From assembly GCF_000151665.1 (NCBI RefSeq), contig NW_013171816.1:1002204-1066203 (forward strand): 64,000 bases of DNA. The letters run 5' to 3'. Within the stretch, counting starts at the first letter, position 1; each line of letters starts with the position of its first letter. The notes under the pieces are model-generated. The model was not told the DNA's origin, ran no database searches, and saw only the letters and a list, made by a program, of their open reading frames with translations. Made by a program: the position numbers and the translations under genes. Source of the DNA: Blastocystis hominis. Taxonomy: Eukaryota; Sar; Bigyra; Opalinata; Blastocystidae. Positions 11,801 to 24,053 of this stretch are shown one piece after another.

Positions 11801-12760
11801 TCACCCAATGCGACGCCTTTGATTACTTACCAAATATCATTCGATGCGTTATTCCCTCTGTGAAAAAAGCTTGCTTAAGCACCGTTCTTGACATAACGAA
11901 TCTTTCATTAGCCATCTTGAATTCTGTGTTGGATGGAGGATTTATCTACGGAGCCGATTACTGTGAGATTGGCGTCAAACACATGACATGTCCTCACCGA
12001 ACCGTCGATTTCGCTTTGCTTCCTTCACGAATAGACTCGCAAACTCGCTGAATCATTTATCACAAAGATCATTTCGCGCTGCCACTCGGTGGTCGTCATC
12101 CGATTAGCGAGTTCCGTTGTGTCGATCGCTCCCGTACAGTTCATTTTGCAGCAGTACCACAAACTCAATAAGAAGGAGGAGCTTCAGTTCCTTCTATCGC
12201 TGGTTGGCTGCGCGTTCTCCGAATCTCAGACCGATCTGAAGTTTGTGGGTGATGTGGCGAGTCTGTTAGCAGAGTATCGTTATGAGAACAAAGCGAATCA
12301 AACCACAATGCAGCAAGCAGTGAAAGAGAAGCTTGTAGCGATCCGCAATGAAGCCGAAGAGAAAAAGCAAGCGTCGCTCTGCGGCCAGGCTCTCATTCTC
12401 GAGCGACTTCTGCAGTGTTTGCAGTCTCGGAAGCCGTTTGAATTGCCGAAATGCGTAGCTCGGAACAAACCTCATCAGATAATTACCACGTTTATTACAG
12501 AGCCTTCGACTTCAAACACATTTGCAGCATCGTCGGATGGCGAGCCCAGCTCCAAACGCGTGCGCATCCAGCCTTCGAAAAAGACCCAAACGACACAGAG
12601 GAAAGCAAGGGACAAAACAGAGTCAAAGCAGAAGGAAAACGCAGAGCCAAAGCAGAAGGAAAGCGCAGAGTCAAAGCAAAGACCAGCACCCAAAACAAGA
12701 TCCAAACCAAAAGCGCCAAGAAAGGCGCATTTGGACTCAGACTCGGACTATATGGAATGA
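8839..12760 (+). CDS. Scc2/NIPBL-like cohesin-loading HEAT-repeat protein
   Basis: Nine exons: 8839-9060, 9097-9272, 9307-9433, 9483-9722, 9753-9856, 9887-10355, 10388-11647, 11677-12003 and 12035-12760. Introns are 29-49 nt and 1216 aa are predicted. The body is helical repeats throughout. Two parts recall Scc2/Nipped-B: a repeat LLKHLLSILGNSQPRLMASA...LQQIL, and MVLKHICTETDSTVRELSFE...LTLCWEV, close to the 'RD...VR.LVLETL..LWF' block. A Cys cluster (CCPRCGKS, QDCCCD) lies near residue 340. The tail is Lys/Glu/Gln-rich and ends SDSDYME. Scc2 loads cohesin onto chromatin. The family call is moderate; other HEAT proteins remain possible. An earlier 5' exon cannot be excluded. TGA is encoded, and cleavage 4 nt before TGTTTGTG would make it TAA. 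Confidence 0.5.
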
Positions 12761-12762
12761 CT

Positions 12763-12781
12763 TGTTTGTGCGCAACAAACA
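12763..12781. terminator. two-way poly(A) motif in a 23-bp gene spacer
   Basis: TGTTTGTG (12763-12770, +) and TGTTTGTT (12774-12781, -) sit back to back between the stop codons of the Scc2-like gene (12758) and Rpt2 (12786). Each is 4 nt from its own inferred cleavage T. Apart from 8 bp, the whole spacer is motif. Confidence 0.75.
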
Positions 12782-12783
12782 CA

Positions 12784-14383
<1,600 letters not shown>

Positions 14384-14629
14384 TTAACTAATTATTATGA
14401 TATAAAACTGTGATTTTATAATGATAAACTCATCACAACAAAAGCATCGATTCCCGCGATTCTGTTCTTTCTTGTTTTTCACCACTTCTTCATCGATTCA
14501 ATTCGAATTGAGGTGATGGAACAACGTAGAAACCGCTTCTTACATATATCGCACACTTAGTTCGTAGACTTAGGATTGAATATCCCATCCTTAGGGATTC
14601 AAAAATGGATTAAATATTAAATTAAAACT

Positions 14630-15098
14630 ATGAGTGACAACAGCAATCTTAACGAAACCACACCCACAATCGATCTTCTTCAGGTGGAGGAGGGAAAGTG
14701 TGAAGTCCATCTTTACCTTCTATTATCACCTACAGGAGAAAAGTACTGCAGAAACCATCAAAAGTGGTGCTAAAACCGTGGGATCGTATTTGCAGCTAGG
14801 GTGGAGCAAACTGAAATCAGGCGTTTCCAAGGCAAATACGAAATTCAAGGAGGCTGAAGTATTTTCGAGGATCGAATTGCTATTTAGATCGGAAGAAAAA
14901 CCGTCGAAGCTGCTAACAGAGTGAAAGAGAGCCAGTTCACCCAGAAGGTCGCAGCTGGCGCTCGTACAGCAGGAACATTCGTAGTGGAGGGAGCGAAGAA
15001 GACTGGGAAGGCGATCAAGAGCGGAGTGGATCGAATCATCCAGAAAAACGAGCCGAGAGACTCGACAGTGATTCACATCAAGGAGAAGCCTCGAATTT
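14630..15098 (+). CDS. spartin/senescence-domain-like amphipathic protein
   Basis: Exons 14630-14683, 14736-14858 and 14888-15098, introns 52 and 29 nt, 129 aa. Gly/Ala/Lys amphipathic helices repeat: IKSGAKTVGSYLQLGWSKL, VAAGARTAGTFVVEGAKK and TGKAIKSGVDRI. The pattern recalls the plant senescence/spartin domain (compare 'GAEFTGKAIQKGASKLRERI'), which binds lipid droplets and membranes; it is shorter than those proteins, so the call is tentative. No stop is encoded before the motif. The frame ends at T15098 (TCG codon) 4 nt before TGTTTGTT, giving ...KEKPRI and then TAA after polyadenylation. Read literally, the frame would run four codons further, through the motif, to TAA. Confidence 0.55.
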
Positions 15099-15102
15099 CG
15101 TG

Positions 15103-15118
15103 TGTTTGTTAACAAACA
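15103..15118. terminator. perfect 16-bp palindromic two-way poly(A) signal
   Basis: TGTTTGTTAACAAACA is its own reverse complement. Its two halves are the poly(A) motifs of the convergent spartin-like (+) and coiled-coil (-) genes. Inferred cleavage points (15098 and 15123) lie 4 nt outside each edge. Confidence 0.8.
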
Positions 15119-15122
15119 ATCG

Positions 15123-17266
15123 TAACTGAAGAAATCGTCGTTGAACCAGTCGCTCTTCCCAGCGGACTGCTCGACCTTCTGGGGCTGGAATTGAATCTAC
15201 GCGTTAAAGAGCACAGTGGACGGTACTCGTGATTTTCGAGAGAGCGAGGAGAGTGTGGGTCGCACCGACTTCTAAGGATCATTCTGTGAGGATCGCAGCA
15301 TCCTACTCGAGGCTTGCGAATGGGCGTGAAGGAGGGTTCTACACTATGACAGGAAGATGATCGTACTTTTTTTCGGCGTGGTCTTCGTCTGGGAGGACGG
15401 CTTCCCTTCGCTCTCCTTTCTTCGCTGCTCTTTCTGTCTCTGGATTTCCTTCTTCCTCGTCTCGATCATCAGCGAATACCGCTCTTTGATCTACCTGAAA
15501 CCCTCTCCCAATCCTCACCTGCTCCATGATCTGCTCGTTTTCGCTCTCCACCGCGCGGATCTTCGCTTCCAGCCCCTCGATCTCCGCGCCCATCTCCCTC
15601 TGCTTCTGCGTTTCCCTCGACTCGCTCCGTGTCTTCTCCTCCTCCGCCTCCAGCGATCGGATCGTCGCCTCCAGCGATCGCAGCTTCGCTTCCTTCGCTT
15701 CCAGTTCCTTTCGTTTTGCTTCATTCCGTTGCTGAGCCAATTCCAGATCCGCTTTCAGCGCGGCGTCCTCCTTCTCACCGGCTTCCACTTCGCTCTGCAG
15801 CTCGGCGATGCGATCGTTCAACGCCTTCTCCGAGATGGAAGCGAGGCCCATCGCGCGGATCTGCTCTCCGCCCTTCGCGAGTTCGCCTCGCAGCGCGTTG
15901 AGTTCATCGTTCATCGCTCGGATCTTCGCTTCCAGACTCTCTCCGCTCTGGCCTCCCAGCGTTTCTCGCTTGTTTTCCAATTCGCTCCGCTCCTTCAGCA
16001 TCGCTTTCTGCTCGCTTTCGAGTTGTTTGTACCGTTCTGCCGCCTCGCGATGTTTCTCTTCCGCGTCTCTCACTTGTTCTTTGGAGTCCGTCGCTTTGGC
16101 TTCCGCTTCGCTGGCTTTAGCCTTCGATTCGTCGAGCTTTGTTCGCTCTTGTTCGTTCTTCGATCTCTGCTCAATGAGTTGCCTTTCCTTTTCGGTAAAT
16201 TCTTCGCCGATCCGCTCGATTTCCGTTTCTGTTTCCTTCAGCTCGCGTTGCTTCGCTCGCTTTTCCTCTTCTCGCTGCTTTCGAAGGGTTTGTTTCTCAC
16301 TCAACGCTTCGCTGAGCCTTCTTATTTCGAGTCCAGAGGATTCCGATTCGGCCTTCATTTCCGTTTTGATCGCTTCGATTTCGCTCTTCTTTTCATTGAG
16401 ATCGTCTGTGTTCTTGTCCAGAGTGGATTCTACATTCAACAATCCCTCCGTTTCTACTTAGATCGGAAGCTTCTTTCGCCAGGCGATCGATGACCACCTG
16501 CTGCTCTCTGAGTTTTCCTTCTTTTTCCTTTTGCTCGGCGAGGAGCGAATCGATTTTCTTCTCCAATTCGCTTATTTGACATGTGAGGACCTCGCATTGC
16601 TCTGTCTGCTGCTTCAATTCGATTTCTTTTTTCTTCTTTTCTTCTTGCTCTACACATCAACACTCCCCCTTTCTTCTCACTTGCTTGAAACAGAGTCTCG
16701 TTCTCTTGGATTTGCTCACTCATGGAAGACAGAGCATCCTTCATCTGCGATGCCTTGTCCTGTTGATTCACAAGCATCGTGTGGATTTCGGATTGAACTG
16801 ACTTGACCTTTTCAAACCGGGCAAATAGTTTTGTCAGAAGGTCATACAAGTCCTGCTTGGCGGTGGCTACCGCCTGGAGTTGGTTTGTCATCTCTTCGAC
16901 CTGTTGAGAACGCACTGCGATCGTTTCTCTCAAACGGGAATTTTCGGTTTTTAGTGTTGTCAAGGACTTGATGAGCACTTGCCGTTTTTCTAAACTTTGA
17001 AAGAAGAAGCCAATCGTACGAGTCATCTGCTGGAGAGAGATCGCCTAAAGTGAAGACCCACAAACACAACCTACAAGTTGATTGAGCTTCTGAGATGATA
17101 GCTTTTGCTCACGCATCATCTTCTCGGCATAGTCCTTCAGATCAGAAGACTCTTTTGTTCCACGAGTAACGGTTGTTTGAGAATTCAATGCAGATCGCCC
17201 TCCCAGGATTGAATTCTGCTTCTTTAGAAAATACGTTCGTGGCTTCAGAGCAATCCGTTGTGACAT
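15123..17266 (-). CDS. long coiled-coil protein
   Basis: Starts at 17266 (MSQRIALKPRTYFLKKQN). After a 30-nt intron at about 17045-17074, almost the whole protein is heptad-rich Glu/Lys/Arg/Leu sequence, e.g. KRQVLIKSLTTLKTENSRL, LTCQISELEKKIDSLLAEQ and SEIEAIKTEMKAESES. Short introns of 28-35 nt interrupt it, and splicing of the 3' part yields a conserved-looking end KSDWFNDDFFS. The frame then meets TA (15124-15123), 4 nt before TGTTTGTT. There is no encoded stop: the frame runs on for over 100 codons antisense into the neighbour, so poly(A) addition must create TAA. A cytoskeletal, centrosome or kinetochore role is possible, but no family is recognised. Confidence 0.65.
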
Positions 17267-17360
17267 TCTTTGAACATGTCTGATCTATTTTTTGGAAGGG
17301 AAGCATCTGATTGGCCGAACAACTTTTCCCTCCATCTCTCTCGTTTTCAACAAACACGCA

Positions 17361-19403
17361 AAGATCGAACCAAATATAGCAAATTTTCAACAGTGCGAAC
17401 TACGTTGCGGTATTCCTATATTATTATTATTATTGCCCAGCCAAAAACCCACATCATATAAATCCTCTGCCTCCTCCGGATTCGTCGGTTTCACCTTGTA
17501 GTATCGATACCGCTGCGCTTTCCACTCTTTCACCAACTCGTCGTTCACTCTAGTGCTCTCCACCCATCGAGGCTTGGGATCGAGGCAATCTCTCCACTTT
17601 CCGTCCACAATCTTCTTCATCTTCTTTCCAAACAGGTTTCTAAAGTTCTGCGAGTCCGTAGAAGCAGGCGTCATCGAGCTGTCTTCCTTCTCTTTCTGCC
17701 TCTTTTCATCATTATTCTCTTCGCTCATATCGTCTTCAAAAGGGATCACCGAAATCTCATCATCGCTACTCAGCTCCGAGTTCCTGCGAAGCTGCGAAAA
17801 ACCCTCGCCATTGCGCCCCATGTACTTCTCCCACTCCGCCAAATCAAGCTTGCAAAAATCAGAAAACTTGCAGTTCTTGATAAACGAAATCATGCTCCGA
17901 ACTCGCAGCTTCACACTCTCAAAAATCCCTGCCATCGACTCATCTCCCTCATAATAGTAGTCAATCATCTGGAGCTGAAGCTTCAGGCGAGGGACCTGCG
18001 CCTGCATCACGATAATGCAGATGCCATCCATCAATTCATCGGCTCCAACGACTTTAAAGATCGTTTCAAGCAGTCGGGTGAGAATGTTAATCGCATTGTT
18101 CAGACAGACCACTTTATCGTCCACAAACCGATACACCGCCATCACTTGCAGTTCTATCCATCAGACCCTCTCCAAAAGCACAACGCTCGATCGCACAGTC
18201 CCAGAATTCTTTGTACTGCGCCACGGTGTGTCGATTGTCATGCCCCAAGTTTTTAAACGTGATAAACTGCGAGAGAGCGCGACAACGCGCTAAGAAATAG
18301 TCTTTCTTCTCGGGTCTGTAGCCAGGAAGACACGCGAGGATCTTTCTTCCCAATTAATAAAAGCGGCTTACTTGGTTGTAGCACATTACCATGATCAACT
18401 TTTGAAGATAACGGGGATAGAGCTGCTTCTGATCATCGGAGAGTTCGATTCCAGACAGCGCCTCGTTCACAAAAACTCGAATATCCTGCGCGATCTTCAT
18501 CGTTCTAGCTCTCATCCGACGATTCAACGAGTACTGCTCTTCGCGATAATAAGGATCGCTGGAGGGAAGAATGCTGTTGATGCTGCTCACGAACTTCTTG
18601 ATTCGAATGAACAGCTCGTAGTTGTCCACGTCCAGAAGCCATTGCAAAAACTTCTCATACAGAATATTGTCTTCTACAAGGAGAACAAGCAGAGAGAAAA
18701 ACAAACGATTGACTTCTTGGTTCTCATCGATGCTCACATTCTTGGGAAGAGGGAATTCTTGGCAGAGACGAAGCTTTTCCTCTTCTGGCTTCTGCATCCA
18801 GCTCATTTGATCGAGCACGGAATTGCAGACGGGTGTTTCGCTCAGAGAAACAGATCTTCTTTCCTCCTCGTTCAACGCTTTGCAGGACTGACGAAGAGAC
18901 TTCAGGGTATTCACCATGTCTTGCATTGTGTTGATAGCGGGCGCAATGATCTGGATAGAGCTGATTTCAGTCCCTAAGCGCTTTAATCTAAAGGAAACAC
19001 TGTGTTTTTAGCAATACTGATTCTGATTTGGATGCAATGTGTTTGTGAGACGCAAAATGTTCGTCTCCTTTTTCAATATCGGCCATAAATCCACTTCTGA
19101 CTCCTCGCGTCCCTGATTGATCCAATCCAATTTCGATCGTCTTGACTCATCGAGAAGCTCTTGGAATCTACATGAAATATACCGAAAAACACAACCTCTG
19201 ATCACTCATCTTCCGAACAATGATTTCTTCCTCCCTCTTCGGTTGCTCATCGATTTTAATAGCGGCCTTCACCTTCCGTTCCTCCTTACTCGACCCTTCT
19301 ATCGTCTTTGTCGTAAAACGTACTATTTACGGCTTACAAGCTTTCCATGAGAGGTTTTCGATTCCTTCTTTCGAAAAAGAGTAAAACCTTTCTTGGAGGA
19401 CAT
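17361..19403 (-). CDS. VPS9-domain Rab5-type guanine nucleotide exchange factor
   Basis: Starts at 19403 (MSSKKGFTLFRKKES). Introns of 28-37 nt are supported; one of 32 nt falls right after GKL. The N-terminal half is helical (LKRLGTEISSIQIIAPAIN, LFFSLLVLLVEDNILYEKF). The C-terminal part holds the VPS9 core: RFVDDKVVCLNNAINIL, VVGADELMDGICIIVMQA and VPRLKLQLQMIDYYYEGD. VPS9 proteins activate Rab5/Rab21 GTPases on early endosomes. An acidic linker (SELSSDDEISVIPFEDD) follows. The frame ends at T17361, 4 nt before TGTTTGTT (17349-17356), so TAA is made by polyadenylation; an in-frame TGA overlaps the motif itself. Confidence 0.75.
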
Positions 19404-19759
19404 CCTGTTTAAATCATATTAATAATAACGGGGAACAGTGAATATTGCCCACTGTATTCATTCTTTACATTAAAGAACTGACAAGTTACTCTGTTTTGCT
19501 AGTTATTTAATTGTATCTGGAGATAAATCAGAATGAGCGCCTCAACTAGTGTTTTTGCCTTCCGTAGTGACCTTAAGTTTTATACTCGAATGCTGTTTTA
19601 TGTAGTTATAGCCACTTATCGCAAGCAGCAGACCCATTGTAAATCGCGTTGTTTGACTTCCAATTCGTAGGATGGTCCGTGAGTCCTGTGCTAGATCTTT
19701 AGATCATATTCACAGCCACTTCTACGTAGAAATGTGTTTAATGCTTTTATAAACAGAAA
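19404..19759. other. intergenic stretch between divergent genes
   Basis: 356 bp between the VPS9 gene (-) and the next plus-strand gene, AT-rich. Only a weak small frame on the minus strand (listed separately) stands out. Confidence 0.5.
19542..19637 (-). CDS. candidate microprotein with one membrane helix
   Basis: A 31-codon frame starting MGLLLAISGYNYIKQH with a hydrophobic start and a Lys/Thr tail, ending TGA. In-frame codons upstream (RTILRIGSQTTRFT) also look protein-like, so this may be the last exon of a small gene whose 5' exon I cannot place. No family match; weak. Confidence 0.25.
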   Translation of the reverse strand: MGLLLAISGYNYIKQHSSIKLKVTTEGKNTS

Positions 19760-20348
19760 ATGTACCACGTTTTCCCCAAAGAAACTACAGTAAAGATTGA
19801 ACGTCTTGCAAACTCTGGGCACTCTGCCTCAGAGACCTGTACCAATAGAACAATACGCAAACAACCTGTTACTGCACATTCTACAAAGTACCCGCATTCT
19901 GCTGCAGAGCAGAAGAGTAGTTGTCCTGTGAAACATGGTGATAGCAAAAAGTCCGTCGGACACTCTCAGCCGAAGCAAGCAGCTGTCAAACCTACCGAAG
20001 ACCGGCGTTCTCAGAAAGAAAGGAGCCCAGAGGAGCGCGCAGTACTTCCCCCTATCTCGAAACCTGCGAACAAGCAAAAGCCGAAGAGTGCTTGCAGACC
20101 ACCAGGATCTGTAGGAATGTCTCGTAGCCATCCGAGTCCAAACGAAACACTTCAGCGGCCGTCGCAGCCGTCGCAGCCGTCGCAACCATCGCAACCAAAG
20201 CTGGGAACAACAGCGAAGCGTGCCAATTTTCCTGGCAATTTGAGCGGAAAAGCCAAAGCCAAAACTGTAATTGGTTTGGGAGTGAAGGATTATCCGTTTC
20301 CTTTTCAATTGCAGGAGATTGAAAGTGTGGAGTATTACGACGGAGTCT
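19760..20348 (+). CDS. basic low-complexity protein of unknown role
   Basis: Intronless frame of 196 aa if it ends at T20348, 4 nt before TGTTTGTT (20353-20360); the literal stop is TGA at 20410. The sequence is Lys/Ser/Pro/Gln-rich with a short tandem SQP repeat (RPSQPSQPSQPSQP) near residue 140. It ends with a more ordered segment: VIGLGVKDYPFPFQLQEIES. No signal peptide or domain is recognised. The poly(A)-made end is preferred because the motif and spacing match those of many other genes here. Confidence 0.5.
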
Positions 20349-20414
20349 TGCTTGTTTGTTTTGGAAACAATTGCAGATTTGGTATGGACTACATTTCTAA
20401 TTTGACATGAGGAT

Positions 20415-20981
20415 TTATGTCCTTTTCGGTTCTTTATTCTTGGATGCCTTCGCGCGGTGAGTTCTCCTGCTCAGTTTTACAATTCTCGTAATTCCATAGG
20501 TCGCAGGAGCAAGCACTGAAAATAAGCAACCACCCAAAATCGTACAAAAAACTGTTATAGCAAGAGCAATAATACCGCTCTGAATCCTACTTTGTTCCCC
20601 TTTTCGATAAAAAATGAGATAGATACCGATCAGAGCCGACAACTACTTCGAATCGAACCAATAGGCTTACAATAGCAAATATCAGAGTCGAGATGGTAAT
20701 CAGGTACATGCGAATCACTTCGCCGCTACAATTGCAGCAGCACTTGCTCTGTTTATTTCCGATAACAATACTATCTTCCAACTACATCGTAATTGTACAT
20801 ACCAGAAAATTACAGTCTCGTCGATATAACCTTCTGTGTATGAATCTCCCGTGGGCACACTTTGAACCGAGTAAGTTTGACGATCTCTATCTCGACCACT
20901 TATCGAACTATTTCCCGTATCTCTTTCAATCAGCTCTTCGTTATAGTGCTTCTTCCCAGATTTGCGCTTTTTTGAGTCCAT
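20415..20981 (-). CDS. small multi-pass membrane protein
   Basis: Three exons with introns of 32 and 28 nt. The start at 20981 (MDSKKRKSGKKHYNEELIER) gives a polar N-terminus of about 55 residues, then a Cys cluster (KQSKCCCNCSG). Three hydrophobic helices follow (MYLITISTLIFAI, ALIGIYLIFYR, IIALAITVFCTILGG) and a basic tail (RRTHRAKASKNKEPK). The CCC-C cluster next to the membrane could be palmitoylated (inference). TAA is encoded. No family is recognised. Confidence 0.55.
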
Positions 20982-21135
20982 TTCAAGAGAGAAAAAATGA
21001 AAGGATATTTGGATAATCAAAGGCACTTGATTTTGGGGTTACTTCAAGTTTCATTTTCTTTATATTCTTACAGAAACGATATGGGCCAGGCTGCAGTTTA
21101 GATTACGAAAAAGAATTCAAAGATTGTTTGATCTC

Positions 21136-21505
21136 ATGAACTACGCGAGTCAAATTGATTACAGTGATAAGTACTATGATGAAACCTACGAATATAGGTA
21201 ATTTAGAATAGATTACCTGAGAATTAGACATGTAACCCTTCCCAAAGAATTATCGAAACAATTTCCTGCTGGAAAGCTACTGACCGAGCAGGAGTGGAGG
21301 TCGCTCGGTATTCGAATGAGTCTGGGTTGGGAGCACTATGCCACACATAAGTACTTGATTTTGGTCTCCGTCAGCGTCTAGACCCGATCCGAACATTCTT
21401 CTCTTTCGAAGACCCCTTGGAACAGACGGCACGACTGGTCTTGTGAATCCAGAACTTGCCGAGATGCAGAAAAAGCAGTTTAGAAAGCAGTTTGGCTTAG
21501 AATAA
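21136..21505 (+). CDS. CKS1: cyclin-dependent kinase regulatory subunit Cks1
   Basis: Small adaptor that binds CDK and phosphorylated substrates in cell-cycle control. Exons 21136-21197, 21228-21350 and 21382-21505, introns 30 and 31 nt, 102 aa. Family motifs are complete: IDYSDKYYDETYEYRHV, LPKELSKQFP, LTEQEWRSLGIRMSLGWEHY and HKPDPNILLFRRPL. The tail after RRPL is longer than in yeast or human. The start ATG directly precedes NYASQIDYS. TAA is encoded. Confidence 0.95.
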
Positions 21506-21683
21506 AGCCATTTTTCAAAAATAGGAGTCAGTTGCTGATTTCATTCACTTCACCGTCTTTGTTGGAATAATCGTTTCCACAACCCGTCCTTTATTGTTCG
21601 TCGTACAAATTCGTGATTGCAACTTTCTTCCCAGAAGTCTACTGTAATGTCTTTAACAAATTTTTGATTTGCACAAACAAGCA

Positions 21684-23868
21684 CATCTGCTAATCGATTC
21701 CAATATCCATTTTGCATGATCTTCCATCTTGCTAATCAAACGCTTGGAAGTACATGAAGCATGATCTTTCCCATTTTTCTTCTCCGCCTCGATCATCTAC
21801 CACTCGCTCCCTTCCCTAACACATACACACAGAATCCTCTTATAGATCACGGTTCGTTCCTGCTCATCACTTGGCAGCAATCGCATCAATTGCTCTCTCC
21901 CCAGCGTAATCCTCCACGCGACCTCCATCTCCGTCAGCTCTCGACTCACTTCCTCTCGCAGCTGGTTCACCATCCGTTCCACATGAACGGACCGCGCGAA
22001 CTGGTACATCAAATCGGCCGCTGCGCCTTCGCGAAACGGATATTTGAGCCATTCCGGATGGCGATACGTCGCGTCCTCCACGCGCCAGACGTCCGTTCCC
22101 ACGAGCTGCTCCTTCATCGTGCGATACGGATCTGAAAAAAAGGAAAGAAGAAGAAGAGGATACGTGGGATAAATTTGAGCGCTTCTTGCTTGAATTGGCG
22201 GATGCAAACGTGGAAGGGAGAAAGGAAGTTACTGGTGATCGTTCCGATGTGGTTATGAAGGAACGCGTTCTTCGTGTACACCGTTTTCGTCTGCGACGAG
22301 CGGTGCTGCAGAATGAGCTTCTCGATGTCCTCCGTCCAGTTCTCCACGAAGGGCTCGTAGCGACTTTCGCCGTGCTGCAGGAAAACGCAGAACGGGTCTT
22401 TCTGCTTCTTCTCCAGATCGCTCAGCAGCTTCTTCAGCCCCGAAACGCCCGGAAACGCCTCGATGACGCTTCGGAGAACGATGCGCTCATCGGATTGCGG
22501 CGCGGGGATCAGCAAAATATCCACGAACCTGCCCAGTTTTTCAGCGATAAACGGATCGTTGGTCCCCGCGAGCAGCGCTCCAGGGAGTTTCTTCTCGAGC
22601 GAGGCCTCGATGGCGCGGAGATCCTGGTCGTAGACGGTGAGATAGGGACGGAAGTCGTGAGTGGGAACTAAAGGATGGATAAGCGAAGCGAGGGCAGTCA
22701 TCACTTTCGATAATAAAGACACGCACGGGCAAAACACGACGAGGGACTGGGAGAGAAGCAGGGCTTCCCAAACTCTCCAGAGAACGTCATGAAGAAGGCA
22801 GCAAGAGCGAAGCATCGGAGAATCCTACGACGTGAAACAGCAGGAGAAGCAGCGTACCGTGAAGAATCCTTCCACAGAACAATCTGCTGGAAGCGTTTTC
22901 CCCAATTCTTTCGATCGCTTCAACAGCTCCACTTCCTCTTCGTCCACCTCCAGCTCGCCAGTTGGAGACGCGATCACGGGGATGGAGCAGGGGAATTGGT
23001 AAATGTGGGAGTCGAAGGTACCGCTGAGAAAGAGTCGGTTCACAGCTGGCTCCGGTTCTTCCCAGCGAGAAGGCGTGCAGAGAGAGCTGGTTGGATAGGA
23101 ACCACAAAGAGGAGTTGTAGGCTCGGTTAGCACGCTGTCTGGCAAGGAGTCACTTCGCTTGCAACGACTTTTGTTCGACAAAGAAGAAGAAGAAGAAGAA
23201 GAAGATAATAATGATATGGATGATATTGAAAACAGTTTGCGAAACAACGGGGTGTTTGGAATACTCAACTGGAAATAAAGATCTAATACCGGCAGCGAAT
23301 ACACACCACCGACCTCTGGGTGTGGCCTACGTTGAAGCGAAGAAAGAATCACTTACCAGAGTGAAACAGCATCTATTACTAGATCGATAACTTTTTTATG
23401 GTACTTTAAATAGAGAGAACCTACTAACACAGATAAGCTACAATTGAGGAAACAATGAACCAGTACTTGCGAAATAAGGAGTAAAATGGAAAACGAGATA
23501 AAATGATAAACGAAAACTGAGAGAATCCTCTCTGAGCTGCTAGGTTTTCAACACGCCTACGCTAAGAACTCATTCCACAAGACTCACTGAAAATATATGT
23601 AACCATACAGAAAGTTGTGGTTGTCGCATGTTTGCATAGAATAAGACACATCTTTGTCGGCACGAATACGAATTACAAAGAAGCACTGGTTCTCCGTATC
23701 TGAAGATGTTCTCGGTAAGGACGATATCTTTATCTCGTTTCTCACCGATTCGGGTAAAAGGAGCTTAGGGTACTCGTAATCAATCTGAGGCCCCTTCTTT
23801 TCATCAAATGATGTTATTAAAATAGAGTTTATCCACGGTTCAATAGATTTCTCCATTTCGGTGGACAT
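21684..23868 (-). CDS. DENND6-type (FAM116) Rab guanine nucleotide exchange factor
   Basis: DENN-family GEF acting on Rab GTPases in membrane traffic. The start at 23868 (MSTEMEKSIEPW) leads into WINSILITSFDEKKGPQIDY, the DENND6 N-terminal block. A 31-nt intron near 23560 and others of 38, 30, 33, 28 and 30 nt follow. DENN core motifs: LWRVWEALLLSQSLVVFCP, SLIHPLVPTHDFRPYLTVYD, and the C-terminal WLKYPFREG region. A low-complexity Ser run (near 23190) is inserted before ERSD-type sequence. The frame ends with TG at 21685-21684, 4 nt before TGTTTGTG, so TGA is completed by the poly(A) tail; a literal TAA lies about 30 nt on (21653). Confidence 0.75.
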
Positions 23869-24053
23869 CACCAAACTAAAATGGGGAAATATCGTTCGAT
23901 CGAAAGGGTATACTGTACTGTTACGTCGGACTACAATTTGCAAAGCTATGATTCGTGCTTTAAGGCACAGATAATGGTTCAAAACTCAATAATCGTTATT
24001 TCAATCTTTTAAAAACGTGGGAGCCCACTACTCTCATATTCTCAATTCCAAAG

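Noticed and set aside
20348-20410. Encoded TGA at 20410 as the end of the basic protein gene
   Set aside because: TGTTTGTT inside the frame with the exact 4-nt spacing seen elsewhere makes the earlier poly(A)-made stop more likely; the literal stop is kept as an alternative.
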